From NCBI GenBank assembly GCA_965250105.1, contig OZ252290.1, forward strand, positions 558,001 through 622,000: a stretch of DNA of 64,000 bases, read 5' to 3'. Below are positions 26,153 to 33,956 of this stretch, one piece after another. A model generated the notes under the pieces. That model was not told the origin of the DNA. It saw only the letters and a list, made by a program, of their open reading frames with translations, and ran no database searches. Every line of letters begins with the position of its first letter. The stretch's first letter is position 1. The position numbers and the translations under genes were made by a program. Source of the DNA: JBCBSK01 sp965250105. GTDB taxonomy: Bacteria > Pseudomonadota > Alphaproteobacteria > Rhizobiales > Tepidamorphaceae.

Positions 26153-26626
26153 TCACGCATCGGGAAGGCGAAATCCGCCGAGGGCGGCCAGCGCGCGCCG
26201 CAATCCGGGATCGTCGATCGCGGCGAGCCGGGCCGCCAGCGCTTCCGGTGCCGCGGCGCGGCGCGGCGCCTTGGCCACCGCGGTCACCTTGTCGTCGGCA
26301 ATGTCGCCGGCTTCGAGCTGGATCCGCGACACGGTGCCGCGCCCGAGCGTGGCATCGAGCCGTTCACGGATGAGGTCGGTCGCATAGGACATGTCGAGCA
26401 GGCTTGCCGGCGCGACGCGCAGAACCAGGATCACCCCGTCACGGCCGCGCCGGATCCTTTCCGGCCGGCAGCGAGCGGCGATCTCCTCGCCGACGATATC
26501 GCGCCAGCGGGCGACGATTTCCGCGCGCGCAAAACCGTGGCTGCGCATAACCGGCGCCACCACATCGGGCAGCAGCGCATCGAGCGAGACCGCTCTCGGG
26601 CGTCGTGGCGGGGGCATGGCGGGCAT
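26153..26626 (-). CDS. DUF721 (DciA-like) protein
   Basis: A 157-residue protein with a DUF721 domain. DUF721 members include DciA, the helicase operator that loads DnaB in bacteria lacking DnaC; whether this one does so is inference. The domain core is GFARAEIVARWRDIVGEEIA, the conserved W near residue 44 included, followed by the basic CRPERIRRGRDGVILVLRV strand. Tandem starts at 26626 (MPAMPP) and 26617 (MPPP) cannot be separated. It is divergent from mutY across 75 bases. Confidence 0.85.
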   Translation of the reverse strand: MPAMPPPRRPRAVSLDALLPDVVAPVMRSHGFARAEIVARWRDIVGEEIAARCRPERIRRGRDGVILVLRVAPASLLDMSYATDLIRERLDATLGRGTVSRIQLEAGDIADDKVTAVAKAPRRAAAPEALAARLAAIDDPGLRRALAALGGFRLPDA

Positions 26627-26701
26627 CCTGTCGACCCGGTTGATCGGAAAACACGGCCCGCCATCTTGGCAGAGGATGTTGGCGGATGCCACGTCTTGCT
26701 C

Positions 26702-27775
26702 ATGACGCAGCCGCCGGATTCGATCGCCCTTCTCGACTGGTACGACCGCCATCGCCGGGTTCTGCCGTGGCGCGCCCCGCCCGGCGCCCGGCAGGACGCC
26801 TATAAGGTCTGGCTCAGCGAGATCATGCTGCAGCAGACGACGGTGGCGACCGTCGGACCCTATTACACGGCCTTTCTGGAACGGTTTCCGAGCGTCGAGG
26901 CGCTGGCGGCGGCCGAGGACGGCGACGTCATGGCGGCCTGGGCGGGGCTTGGCTATTACAGCCGGGCGCGCAATCTCCTCAAGGCCGCGCGCCAGGTCGC
27001 CGATACCCATGGCGGCCGCTTCCCCGACACCGAGGACGGCCTGAGGGCGCTGCCCGGCGTCGGCCCCTACACGGCGGCCGCCGTGGCGGCGATCGCCTTC
27101 GACGCCAAGGCAAGTCCGGTCGACGGCAATATCGAGCGCGTCGTGGCGCGCCTGTTCGCCGTGGAAACGCCGCTGCCCGACGCCAAGCCCGTCCTGCGCG
27201 AGCTGGCGGCGACGCTGACGCCCGACCGGCGGCCGGGCGATTTCGCGCAAGCCATGATGGATCTCGGCGCGACCGTCTGCACGCCGAAGCGACCGGCCTG
27301 CGCCATCTGTCCCTGGGTGGATGTCTGTCTCGCCCGCCAGCGCGGCATCGCCGACACGCTCCCCGCCAAGCGTCCGAAACCCGAAAAGCCGCTGCGCACC
27401 GGGCATGCCTTTGTCGGCGTCCGGGCCGACGGCGCCGTCCTGCTCGGAACCCGCCCGCCCAAGGGGCTGCTCGGCGGGATGGCCGAAGTGCCGACGAGCG
27501 ACTGGTCGGAAAAGGCGGGCCAGGCCCGGCCGCGCCCGCCGATGCCGGCACCCTGGAAAGAGATTCCGGGCAGCGTCGGCCATGTCTTCACCCATTTCAG
27601 ACTGGCCCTGACCGTGCATCGTGGCGCCTTGCCGAGCGCGGCCCTGACACCAAGCGGCCTGCGTTTCGTGCCCGCCGACAAGCTGGTGGACGAGGCGCTG
27701 CCGACGGTGATACGCAAGGTTCTGGCGCACGCCGGCATCGCGGTGCCCGGCGGGCCACGACGCGGCGGGCGCTGA
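26702..27775 (+). CDS. mutY: A/G-specific adenine glycosylase
   Basis: A 357-residue base-excision repair enzyme removing adenine opposite 8-oxoguanine. The helix-hairpin-helix is LPGVGPYTAAAVAAIAF with the catalytic aspartate in the following SPVDGNIERV; the second catalytic residue is the glutamate of WLSEIMLQQT. The iron-sulphur loop has C-x6-C-x2-C-x5-C in the CTPKRPACAICPWVDVC segment. The C-terminal NUDIX-like domain recognising oxoG (VGHVFTHFRLAL) is present. ATG 26702 starts MTQPPDS. Confidence 0.95.
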   Translation: MTQPPDSIALLDWYDRHRRVLPWRAPPGARQDAYKVWLSEIMLQQTTVATVGPYYTAFLERFPSVEALAAAEDGDVMAAWAGLGYYSRARNLLKAARQVADTHGGRFPDTEDGLRALPGVGPYTAAAVAAIAFDAKASPVDGNIERVVARLFAVETPLPDAKPVLRELAATLTPDRRPGDFAQAMMDLGATVCTPKRPACAICPWVDVCLARQRGIADTLPAKRPKPEKPLRTGHAFVGVRADGAVLLGTRPPKGLLGGMAEVPTSDWSEKAGQARPRPPMPAPWKEIPGSVGHVFTHFRLALTVHRGALPSAALTPSGLRFVPADKLVDEALPTVIRKVLAHAGIAVPGGPRRGGR

Positions 27776-27791
27776 CGGAAAGCCCGGAGAC

Positions 27792-28907
27792 TCAGGCGGC
27801 GAAATCCTGACGGATCAGGTCGCGCATCGCGTCGATCGGCTCGATCCGGCCATCGCGCGCGGTGTGCCAGAAGGTCCAGCCATTGCAGGCTTCGAGCCCC
27901 TGGACGGCCGCGCCGACCCGGTGGATCGAACCCGAATGCGGCCCGGCCTCGAGCGAGCCGTCGACCCGCACCACGGCCCTGAACCGCTCCTTGCGATCGA
28001 TCAGCGTGTCGCCCGGCGCGATCAGGCCCCGTTCGATGAGCGCACCGAACGGCACGCGCGGCTGGGCGCGCTTGCCTTCCGCGACACGCAACAGATCGCC
28101 GGCCATCGGCTCGGCGGCCGCGATCCGCGCGGCGGCGAGATCGGCATAATCGGGGTCGCGCTCGATACCGATGAACCGGCGGCCGAGCTTTTTGGCCACC
28201 GCGCCGGTCGTGCCTGTGCCGAGAAAGGGATCGACGACGACATCGCCGGGCTTCGAGGAGGCGAGCAGAACCCTGGCGAGCAGCGCCTCGGGCTTCTGGG
28301 TCGGGTGCGCCTTGGCGCCCTCGGCATCCTTCAGCCGCTCCGCGCCGGTGCACAGCGGCAACGTCCAGTCCGAGCGCATCTGAACGCCGTCATTGAACGC
28401 CTTCATCGCCTCGTAATTGAAGGTATAGCCCGTCATGTCGGCATCGCGCGCCGCCCAGATCAGGGTTTCATGGGCGTTGGTGAAGCGCTTGCCACGAAAG
28501 TTCGGCATCGGATTGGATTTCCGCCAGATCACGTCATTGAGGATCCAGAAGCCGAGATCCTGCATGATCGCGCCGAGGCGGAAGATGTTGTGATAGGAGC
28601 CGATGACCCAGAGCGTGGCACGCGGGCGCATCACCCGCCGGCAGGCCAGGAGCCAGGCGCGGCAGAAATCATCATAGCTGTCGAAACTGGCGAACTTGTC
28701 CCAGGCCGCATCGACCCCGTCGACGCGGGAATTGTCCGGCCGGTGCAGATCGCCGTCGAGCTGAAGGTTGTAGGGCGGGTCGGCGAAGACGAGATCGACC
28801 GACTTTTCGGGAAGCTTCGACAATTCGGCGACGCAATCGCCGACGAGAATGGTCTCCCGCGCGGCATCCGGCGCAACCGGAACCAGGCGGCGGCTGGACC
28901 GACCCAT
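27792..28907 (-). CDS. ccrM: CcrM-type adenine DNA methyltransferase
   Basis: A 371-residue beta-class N6-adenine methyltransferase, likely modifying GANTC as in Caulobacter, Brucella and Agrobacterium, where it sets cell-cycle-dependent methylation. Catalytic DPPYNLQL is at residues 43-50 and the later AdoMet motif is DPFLGTGTTGAVAKKLGR, in beta order. The extra C-terminal domain typical of CcrM is present, ending with LEACNGWTFWH. No restriction enzyme gene is adjacent, so it is an orphan. ATG 28907 has a GGAG eight bases upstream; the frame is open to 28928. It lies downstream of rnhB, 76 bases away. Confidence 0.93.
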   Translation of the reverse strand: MGRSSRRLVPVAPDAARETILVGDCVAELSKLPEKSVDLVFADPPYNLQLDGDLHRPDNSRVDGVDAAWDKFASFDSYDDFCRAWLLACRRVMRPRATLWVIGSYHNIFRLGAIMQDLGFWILNDVIWRKSNPMPNFRGKRFTNAHETLIWAARDADMTGYTFNYEAMKAFNDGVQMRSDWTLPLCTGAERLKDAEGAKAHPTQKPEALLARVLLASSKPGDVVVDPFLGTGTTGAVAKKLGRRFIGIERDPDYADLAAARIAAAEPMAGDLLRVAEGKRAQPRVPFGALIERGLIAPGDTLIDRKERFRAVVRVDGSLEAGPHSGSIHRVGAAVQGLEACNGWTFWHTARDGRIEPIDAMRDLIRQDFAA

Positions 28908-28983
28908 GACGCAACTCCTACGCAACACACTTGCGTCGAGTTTGTCACATGGTCGTAAAGCTCTGGTTACCTTACCGAAGTGT

Positions 28984-29586
28984 TCACACGGACGGTTCCG
29001 GCAATGGCCCGGCGGACCGCGCCCGCCGGTCGAGCACGAGGCGCACCGGCGCGAAGCTCAGCCGATGATGCGGCGACGGGCCGAGCCGGTCGAGGGCTGA
29101 GAGATGGGCCGCCGTCGGATAGCCCTTGTGACGGGCGAAGCCATAACCCGGACACGTATCGTCGAGCGCGATCATGGCGCGGTCGCGCACGACCTTGGCG
29201 ACGATCGAGGCAGCCCCTATGGCGGCTTCCAAGGCATCCCCCTTGACGATGGCGCGCCCCGGACAGGGCAGGTCGGGCGGCACGAACTTGCCATCGATCA
29301 GCGCCATGTCCGGCGCCGTGGCGAGATTGCGCACCGCCTTGGTCATCGCCAGCAGGGTCGCCCGGTGGATGTTCTCCCGGTCGATCTCCGACGGCGACGA
29401 GGCGGCGACGCCGACCACGGCCGAAGCCAGGATCTCGTCATAAAGCGCTTCGCGCCGGCGGGCCGCGATCGCCTTGGAATCGCCGAGCCCGGCGATCGCC
29501 GTACCGGCGGGCAGGATCACGGCCGCCGCGACCACCGGTCCCGCCAGCGGCCCACGCCCGGCTTCGTCGACACCGGCGATCAGCAT
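28984..29586 (-). CDS. rnhB: Ribonuclease HII
   Basis: A 200-residue RNase HII that removes ribonucleotides misincorporated in DNA. The start MLIAGVDEAGRGPLAGPVV holds the first two acidic residues (D7, E8), with the third in ALIDGKFVP and further IAKVVRDRAM/YPTAAH motifs. ATG 29586 has AAAGGGG eight bases upstream; a GTG at 29592 and a longer frame are less likely. It stands between the radical SAM gene and ccrM on the minus strand, a common neighbourhood in alphaproteobacteria. Confidence 0.95.
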   Translation of the reverse strand: MLIAGVDEAGRGPLAGPVVAAAVILPAGTAIAGLGDSKAIAARRREALYDEILASAVVGVAASSPSEIDRENIHRATLLAMTKAVRNLATAPDMALIDGKFVPPDLPCPGRAIVKGDALEAAIGAASIVAKVVRDRAMIALDDTCPGYGFARHKGYPTAAHLSALDRLGPSPHHRLSFAPVRLVLDRRARSAGPLPEPSV

Positions 29587-29629
29587 GTCGCTCACCCCTT
29601 TCCGCCCGCGCGCGGTCGCGCCTGGTCGA

Positions 29630-30757
29630 TCATAGCAGGTTGAGCTGGGCGCCGCGCCCGTCCGGCGGCACGAACAGATCCGACCGCAGCCTGAGCCGCG
29701 CCCCGTTGAGCCCGTTGCGCCGGGTCGCCAGCTCGAAGCGCCGGCCGATGGCCCAGGCCACCGGACCGGAACCGACCATGCGCTGGCCGAAGGAGGCGTC
29801 ATAATCCTTGCCGCCACGCACCTCGCGCACCAGCGCCATCACCTTGCCCGCCCGGTCCGGATAATGCTCTTCGAGCCAGGCGACGAAAAGATCGCGTACT
29901 TCGAGCGGCAGGCGCAGCAGCACATAGCCCGCTTCGGACGCGCCGGCGGCGGCCGCGGCGGCGAGGATCGATTCGAGCTCGCTGTCGTTCAGGCCCGGGA
30001 TCATCGGCGCCGCCATCACGGTGACCGGAACGCCTGCTTCGGCGAGCCGCATGATCGCTTCGAGCCGGCGATGCGGGCTTGTCGCGCGCGGCTCCATGCT
30101 GCGCGCCAGCATTCGGTCGAGCGTCGTCACCGACAGCGCTACCTTCACCAGGCCCTGCCCGGCCATGCGGCCGAGAATATCGGCATCGCGGGTCACCAGA
30201 TGCGATTTCGTGACGATGCCGACCGGATGGCGGGCCCGCTCCAGCACCTCCAGGATCTGGCGCGTGATGCGGTGACCGCGCTCGATCGGCTGATAAGGAT
30301 CGGTATTGGCGCCGAGCAGAATGGTGCGCGGCTGATAGCCCGGCCGCGACAATTCCCGTTCGAGAAGCTTCGCCGCGTCCGGCTTGGCGAACAGCTGGCT
30401 CTCGAAATCGAGGCCCGCCGACAATCCCATATACGCGTGCGTCGGGCGCGCGAAGCAATAGACGCAGCCATGTTCGCAGCCGCGATAGGGGTTCACCGAC
30501 CGGTCGAAGGCGATGTCGGGCGACTGATTGCGCGCGATGATCGACTTCGGCCGCTCGACGGTGACATGGGTCCTGAAGGGCGGCAGTTCCTCGAGCCCTG
30601 TCCAGCCATCGTCGAACACGACACGCGCGAGCTTGTCGAACCGGCCCGTCGCATTGCTCGACGCGGCACGCCCCCGGCGTCGGTCGTCCCGCACCGCGAC
30701 ATCGGGCCCGGCGCGTTCCCTCATCCGGTTCAAGGCGTCATGGATTGTCGTCTTCAT
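29630..30757 (-). CDS. PA0069 family radical SAM protein
   Basis: A 375-residue radical SAM protein of the PA0069 family, distantly related to spore photoproduct lyase; its reaction is unknown. The cluster cysteines are C94, C98 and C101 in RGCEHGCVYCFARPTH. The conserved GANTDPYQPIER and IVTKSHLVTRD blocks follow. A LexA-type box lies 24 bases before the start, pointing to DNA-damage induction. rnhB and ccrM lie downstream on the same strand. Confidence 0.9.
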   Translation of the reverse strand: MKTTIHDALNRMRERAGPDVAVRDDRRRGRAASSNATGRFDKLARVVFDDGWTGLEELPPFRTHVTVERPKSIIARNQSPDIAFDRSVNPYRGCEHGCVYCFARPTHAYMGLSAGLDFESQLFAKPDAAKLLERELSRPGYQPRTILLGANTDPYQPIERGHRITRQILEVLERARHPVGIVTKSHLVTRDADILGRMAGQGLVKVALSVTTLDRMLARSMEPRATSPHRRLEAIMRLAEAGVPVTVMAAPMIPGLNDSELESILAAAAAAGASEAGYVLLRLPLEVRDLFVAWLEEHYPDRAGKVMALVREVRGGKDYDASFGQRMVGSGPVAWAIGRRFELATRRNGLNGARLRLRSDLFVPPDGRGAQLNLL

Positions 30758-30781
30758 GTGTCCTGGCTAACACGAAAATAG

Positions 30782-30796
30782 GAACATAACAAGAAC
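30782..30796 (-). promoter_or_regulatory. LexA (SOS) box, alphaproteobacterial type
   Basis: The plus strand reads GAAC, seven bases, GAAC; the minus strand therefore reads GTTC-N7-GTTC, the direct-repeat LexA operator known in alphaproteobacteria such as Caulobacter and Sinorhizobium. It lies in the 81-base AT-rich gap between the radical SAM gene (start 30757) and the glycosyltransferase (start 30839). The closeness to the radical SAM start and that family's similarity to a DNA photoproduct repair enzyme make this gene the likely target. Confidence 0.6.
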
Positions 30797-30838
30797 ATTT
30801 TGCCGTTCCGTGACGCAGCCGACATGCTATAAGGCGGC

Positions 30839-31525
30839 ATGATCAGCGTCGTTATCCCCACCCTGAACGCCGAAAGCGGGCTGCCGCAAACGCTTGCCGC
30901 GCTGGTGCCGGCGGCCGCCGACGGCCTCGTGCGCCAGGTCGTGATCGCCGATGGCGGATCGTCGGACGCGACGCTGGCGATCGCCGACGAAACCGGCTGC
31001 GACATCGTGCCGGCACCGCGCGGCCGGGGCACCCAGCTCGCCGCCGGCGCCAAGGCCGCGAAGGCGGACTGGATCCTGTTCCTGCATGCCGACACGGTGC
31101 TGGACGAAGGCTGGATGCGCGAGGTTTCGGCCTTCGTCGAGAAGGCCGATGCGAGCGGACGGGCGCGCGCCGCGGTGTTCCGGTTCCGGCTCGACGACTA
31201 CGGGTTCAAGCCCTGGTTCCTGGAGCGGATGGTGGCGCTGCGCTGCGCCCTGTTCGCCATGCCCTATGGCGATCAGGGCCTGCTGGTCCCGCGCCGGCTC
31301 TATGACGCGATCGGCGGCTACAGCCCGCTACCGCTGATGGAGGACGTCGATATCGTCAGGCGCATCGGCCGGCGCCGGCTGGTCTTCCTGCGCTCGGCCG
31401 CGGTGACCAGCCCGGAACGCTATCGCCGCGACGGCTATTTTCGCCGCATGGCGCGCAATCTCGGCTGTCTGACGCTCTATACCCTGCGCGTGCCGCCCAG
31501 GCTGATCGTGCGGCTCTATGGTTGA
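30839..31525 (+). CDS. TIGR04283-type family 2 glycosyltransferase
   Basis: A 228-residue GT2-fold transferase of the rSAM/selenodomain-associated transferase 2 type. The nucleotide-binding start is ISVVIPTLNAESGLPQTL, followed by IADGGSSDAT, the DXD-like LFLHADTVL and PYGDQGLLVPRRLYDAIGG. Members usually pair with the TIGR04282 transferase, which is the next gene. Acceptor is unknown. It is divergent from the radical SAM gene. Confidence 0.85.
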   Translation: MISVVIPTLNAESGLPQTLAALVPAAADGLVRQVVIADGGSSDATLAIADETGCDIVPAPRGRGTQLAAGAKAAKADWILFLHADTVLDEGWMREVSAFVEKADASGRARAAVFRFRLDDYGFKPWFLERMVALRCALFAMPYGDQGLLVPRRLYDAIGGYSPLPLMEDVDIVRRIGRRRLVFLRSAAVTSPERYRRDGYFRRMARNLGCLTLYTLRVPPRLIVRLYG

Positions 31526-31578
31526 CGCGGTGGCGGTCACGCGATGGCAGATGACGCGATGACCGCCGCACGGCCCTG

Positions 31579-32220
31579 ATGCGCCACCATCGGCATCTCG
31601 TGATCTTCTGCAAGGAACCGGTGGCGGGTCGCGTCAAGTCGCGGCTCGCGCGCTCGGTCGGCGTGACCGAGGCCACGCGCTGCCAGCGCGTCCTGCTGTC
31701 GGCGCTCCTGCGCCGGCTCGGCGGCGATGCGCGCTGGACAACCTGGCTCGCGGTGGCGCCGGATACCGCCCTTGCCTCGCCGCTCCTGCCCGCCGGTCCA
31801 CGCCGCATCGCGCAAGGACAGGGCGATCTCGGCGCGCGCATGCAGCGGGTCTTCGACCGCCTGCCGCCCGGCCCGGCCGTCATCATCGGCAGCGATATCC
31901 CCGGTATCAAGCGGGGCCATATCGACGGAGCGCTGTCGGCGCTTGGCCGCCGCGATGCGGTGATCGGTCCGTCGCCCGATGGCGGCTACTGGCTGATCGG
32001 CCTGGCCCGGCGCGGGCGCCTGCCGCGTCCGTTTGGCGGAGTCCGCTGGTCGACGGAACATGCCCGCGCCGACACCGTGAACAATTTAAAAGGGTATAAT
32101 TATTCCATTATACAACTTTTAATGGATGTCGATGATGATCAGGCCTGGCGGCACTGGCGACGCGGAACGCTCAACGATGACCATGCTGAAGATCATGCAG
32201 GACAGCCGGATCGACTATGA
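31579..32220 (+). CDS. TIGR04282-type transferase (arsenosugar-biosynthesis-like)
   Basis: A 213-residue nucleotidyl/glycosyl transferase of the rSAM-associated transferase 1 type; some relatives act in arsenosugar synthesis, but no arsenic genes are nearby. Marks are LVIFCKEPVAGRVKSRLA at the N-terminus, GSDIPGIKRGHI and GPSPDGGYWLIGL. Codons for residues about 168-182 are strikingly AT-rich (TTA, ATA, TTA) and contain a 37-base palindrome, unlike the rest of the gene. The last 44 bases overlap a possible small ORF. Confidence 0.85.
   Translation: MRHHRHLVIFCKEPVAGRVKSRLARSVGVTEATRCQRVLLSALLRRLGGDARWTTWLAVAPDTALASPLLPAGPRRIAQGQGDLGARMQRVFDRLPPGPAVIIGSDIPGIKRGHIDGALSALGRRDAVIGPSPDGGYWLIGLARRGRLPRPFGGVRWSTEHARADTVNNLKGYNYSIIQLLMDVDDDQAWRHWRRGTLNDDHAEDHAGQPDRL
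32086..32122. repeat. AT-rich interrupted palindrome inside the transferase gene
   Basis: Arms TTAAAAG (32086-32092)/CTTTTAA (32116-32122) and TATAAT (32095-32100)/ATTATA (32107-32112) form a near-symmetric 37-base palindrome around a 6-base centre. It is embedded in GC-rich coding DNA and uses rare codons. Both strands therefore contain a perfect TATAAT. It could be a regulatory operator or hairpin for the following small ORF, or a trace of local transfer. Confidence 0.7.
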
Positions 32221-32413
32221 GGCGGAAGCGCTTATACAGTCGATCCATGATGGGATCGTCGATACGCGGCGGCTGCTTCTGGTCGCGCAGAAGCTCGGCG
32301 AGCCGGACTTCGTCTCGCTGTGCGACGAGGCTTTCACGCTGACGCCGGGGCAGTTGTCGGCGGTGCTCGCCTGGGCGCGGGCGGTGCGCTCGCTCAATGG
32401 GCCGATGAACTGA
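32177..32413 (+). CDS. Small hypothetical protein
   Basis: About 78 residues, not recognised. The sequence is an acidic helical type: DYEAEALIQSIHDGIVDTRRLLLVAQKL, then SLCDEAFTLTPGQLSAVLAWARAV. It overlaps the end of the TIGR04282 gene. ATG 32177 is one of several possible starts (32126, 32183 and 32195 are others), and none has a strong ribosome-binding site. The AT-rich palindrome lies 55-90 bases upstream. It may be a real small gene because the amino acid pattern is protein-like, but this is unproven. Confidence 0.45.
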   Translation: MTMLKIMQDSRIDYEAEALIQSIHDGIVDTRRLLLVAQKLGEPDFVSLCDEAFTLTPGQLSAVLAWARAVRSLNGPMN

Positions 32414-32469
32414 CGACAAACCGATCGGACCGGCCATCGCCTCGATCATCGGAAAAAGACAGCGTGCCG

Positions 32470-32931
32470 TCAGCCGCCGGCGCGGCAATCCTCGGCGACG
32501 AGTTCGATGGCACGCGCCGCCCCGTCGAGCCGGAAGGTCAGCATCGGCGCGGCGATCCCATCCGTGCCCGCCGCCGCGACCTCGACCATGTCGCCCTGCG
32601 ACAATGCCGCGACGAGGCCGCCGCTTAGCGCAAGTCCGTCCGCCGCGTCGACATCGGCCAGCACGATCCGGTCGCCGGAACCATAATGGCGCACCGCGTG
32701 CGGCACCCCGTCGATGGTGACGGTGCCGGCCTCGGCATGATCGAACGGCCAGGTGAGATCGTAGATGCCGACGATCATGTCGTCGTCGAGGCATTCGACG
32801 GTGAAGACCGCCGCCCCGGCCAGCGCCATCGTGCCAGCAACGCCCGACTGATAGACTTCCCAGGCCGCCATGGCCGGGCTCGTCAGCATCGCAGAGCCGG
32901 CAACAGCGCCGGCGAACAGGACCTGCCGCAT
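32470..32931 (-). CDS. Hypothetical secreted protein
   Basis: A 153-residue protein with a clear signal peptide (VLFAGAVAGSAMLTSPAMA, cleavage after AMA near residue 23). The mature domain is beta-rich with two cysteines (FTVECLDDD and AEDCRAGG) that might pair. No family is recognised. ATG 32931 has GAAGGGG upstream. It lies downstream of the DMT transporter gene and overlaps nothing; function is unknown. Confidence 0.7.
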   Translation of the reverse strand: MRQVLFAGAVAGSAMLTSPAMAAWEVYQSGVAGTMALAGAAVFTVECLDDDMIVGIYDLTWPFDHAEAGTVTIDGVPHAVRHYGSGDRIVLADVDAADGLALSGGLVAALSQGDMVEVAAAGTDGIAAPMLTFRLDGAARAIELVAEDCRAGG

Positions 32932-32972
32932 CGAAATCCCCTTCCCTGCCGCCGGTTCTTTCATCACATCCG

Positions 32973-33917
32973 TCACCGGCTGAGCGGCACGCGCGGTCGG
33001 CGCGGCCCGAGCACCAGAAGGTTGCCGAGGATCACGCAGACGAAGCCGATGCCCGCGGCGAGCGTCCATTGGTAATCCTCGACGACGGTGGAAATGGCAA
33101 GCGCGATGACGGGGAACAGCACGGTGGCATAGCCGGCGCGGCCCGCGCCGATCCGCCCGATCAGGGTAATGTAGCTCGCGAACGCGATCACCGAGGAGAC
33201 GACCGCGAGCCAGATCAGCGAACCGATATAGGTCAGCGTCGGATCGATGATGAAGGGCTGGCCGCGCAGGACCGACACGGTGAACAGCGTGAGCACGCCA
33301 TAGATCATGCCCCAGGCATTGGCGGCGACGACGGGGATCTTGCGGCGATGGTTCTGGGTCGACACCATATTGCCGAGGCTGAACAGCGCGGTGGCCAGGA
33401 CCGCCAGGCCAAGGCCCGTCAGCATGGCCGGGCTGAAGCCCGCGCCGAAGACTTCCGGCCAGAACATCAGCGCGACGCCGGAAATGCCGAGTGCGGCACC
33501 GCCCAGAAGGCGCGCATCGGGCCTCTCGCCGAAGAACAGGAAGCCGAAGGCCAGGTTGATGATCGCGGTCATCGAGAAGACGACCGCGAGAAGCCCGCTG
33601 GTGACCGTGTAGCCGGCATAGAACATCAAGACGAAGTTCATCGAGAAGGCGAAGACGCCGGTCAGGAAGAAGCGCAGATGATCGGCCGGCGGATAGCGCA
33701 GCCCGACGCCGGCGAGCCGCGCCCAGACCAGCATCATCGCTGCCCCGATGAGATAGCGCCACAAGATCGAGACCTCGGGCGCGACCACGCCAAGCTGCAT
33801 GTTGAGCCCGATCCAGCTCGTGCCCCAGGCGAAGACGACGACCGCATAGAGCCCGTAGTCGCCGCGCGTCATGACATGGTTGGCGGGCGAGGCCGGTCGG
33901 TCGGCGGCCGCGCTCAT
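32973..33917 (-). CDS. DMT (EamA) family transporter
   Basis: A 314-residue inner-membrane protein with ten hydrophobic segments, from VVVFAWGTSWIGLNMQL to GIGFVCVILGNLLVL, arranged as two EamA repeats. Family members export amino acids, nucleosides or other metabolites; the substrate is not predictable. The start follows gshA by 39 bases on the same strand, so it may be co-transcribed with it. Confidence 0.9.
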   Translation of the reverse strand: MSAAADRPASPANHVMTRGDYGLYAVVVFAWGTSWIGLNMQLGVVAPEVSILWRYLIGAAMMLVWARLAGVGLRYPPADHLRFFLTGVFAFSMNFVLMFYAGYTVTSGLLAVVFSMTAIINLAFGFLFFGERPDARLLGGAALGISGVALMFWPEVFGAGFSPAMLTGLGLAVLATALFSLGNMVSTQNHRRKIPVVAANAWGMIYGVLTLFTVSVLRGQPFIIDPTLTYIGSLIWLAVVSSVIAFASYITLIGRIGAGRAGYATVLFPVIALAISTVVEDYQWTLAAGIGFVCVILGNLLVLGPRRPRVPLSR

Positions 33918-33956
33918 CCGGCCCGCCGGAGGATGGCGGGGTCGGCGGGCTCGGCC

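Noticed and set aside
27792..28907. ccrM as part of a restriction-modification system
   Set aside because: It has the CcrM C-terminal domain and no restriction gene nearby, so an orphan cell-cycle methyltransferase is the better reading.
28908..28983. CtrA-like site upstream of ccrM
   Set aside because: No TTAA-N7-TTAA or TTAACCAT match was found; TTACCTTACC is too weak to claim.
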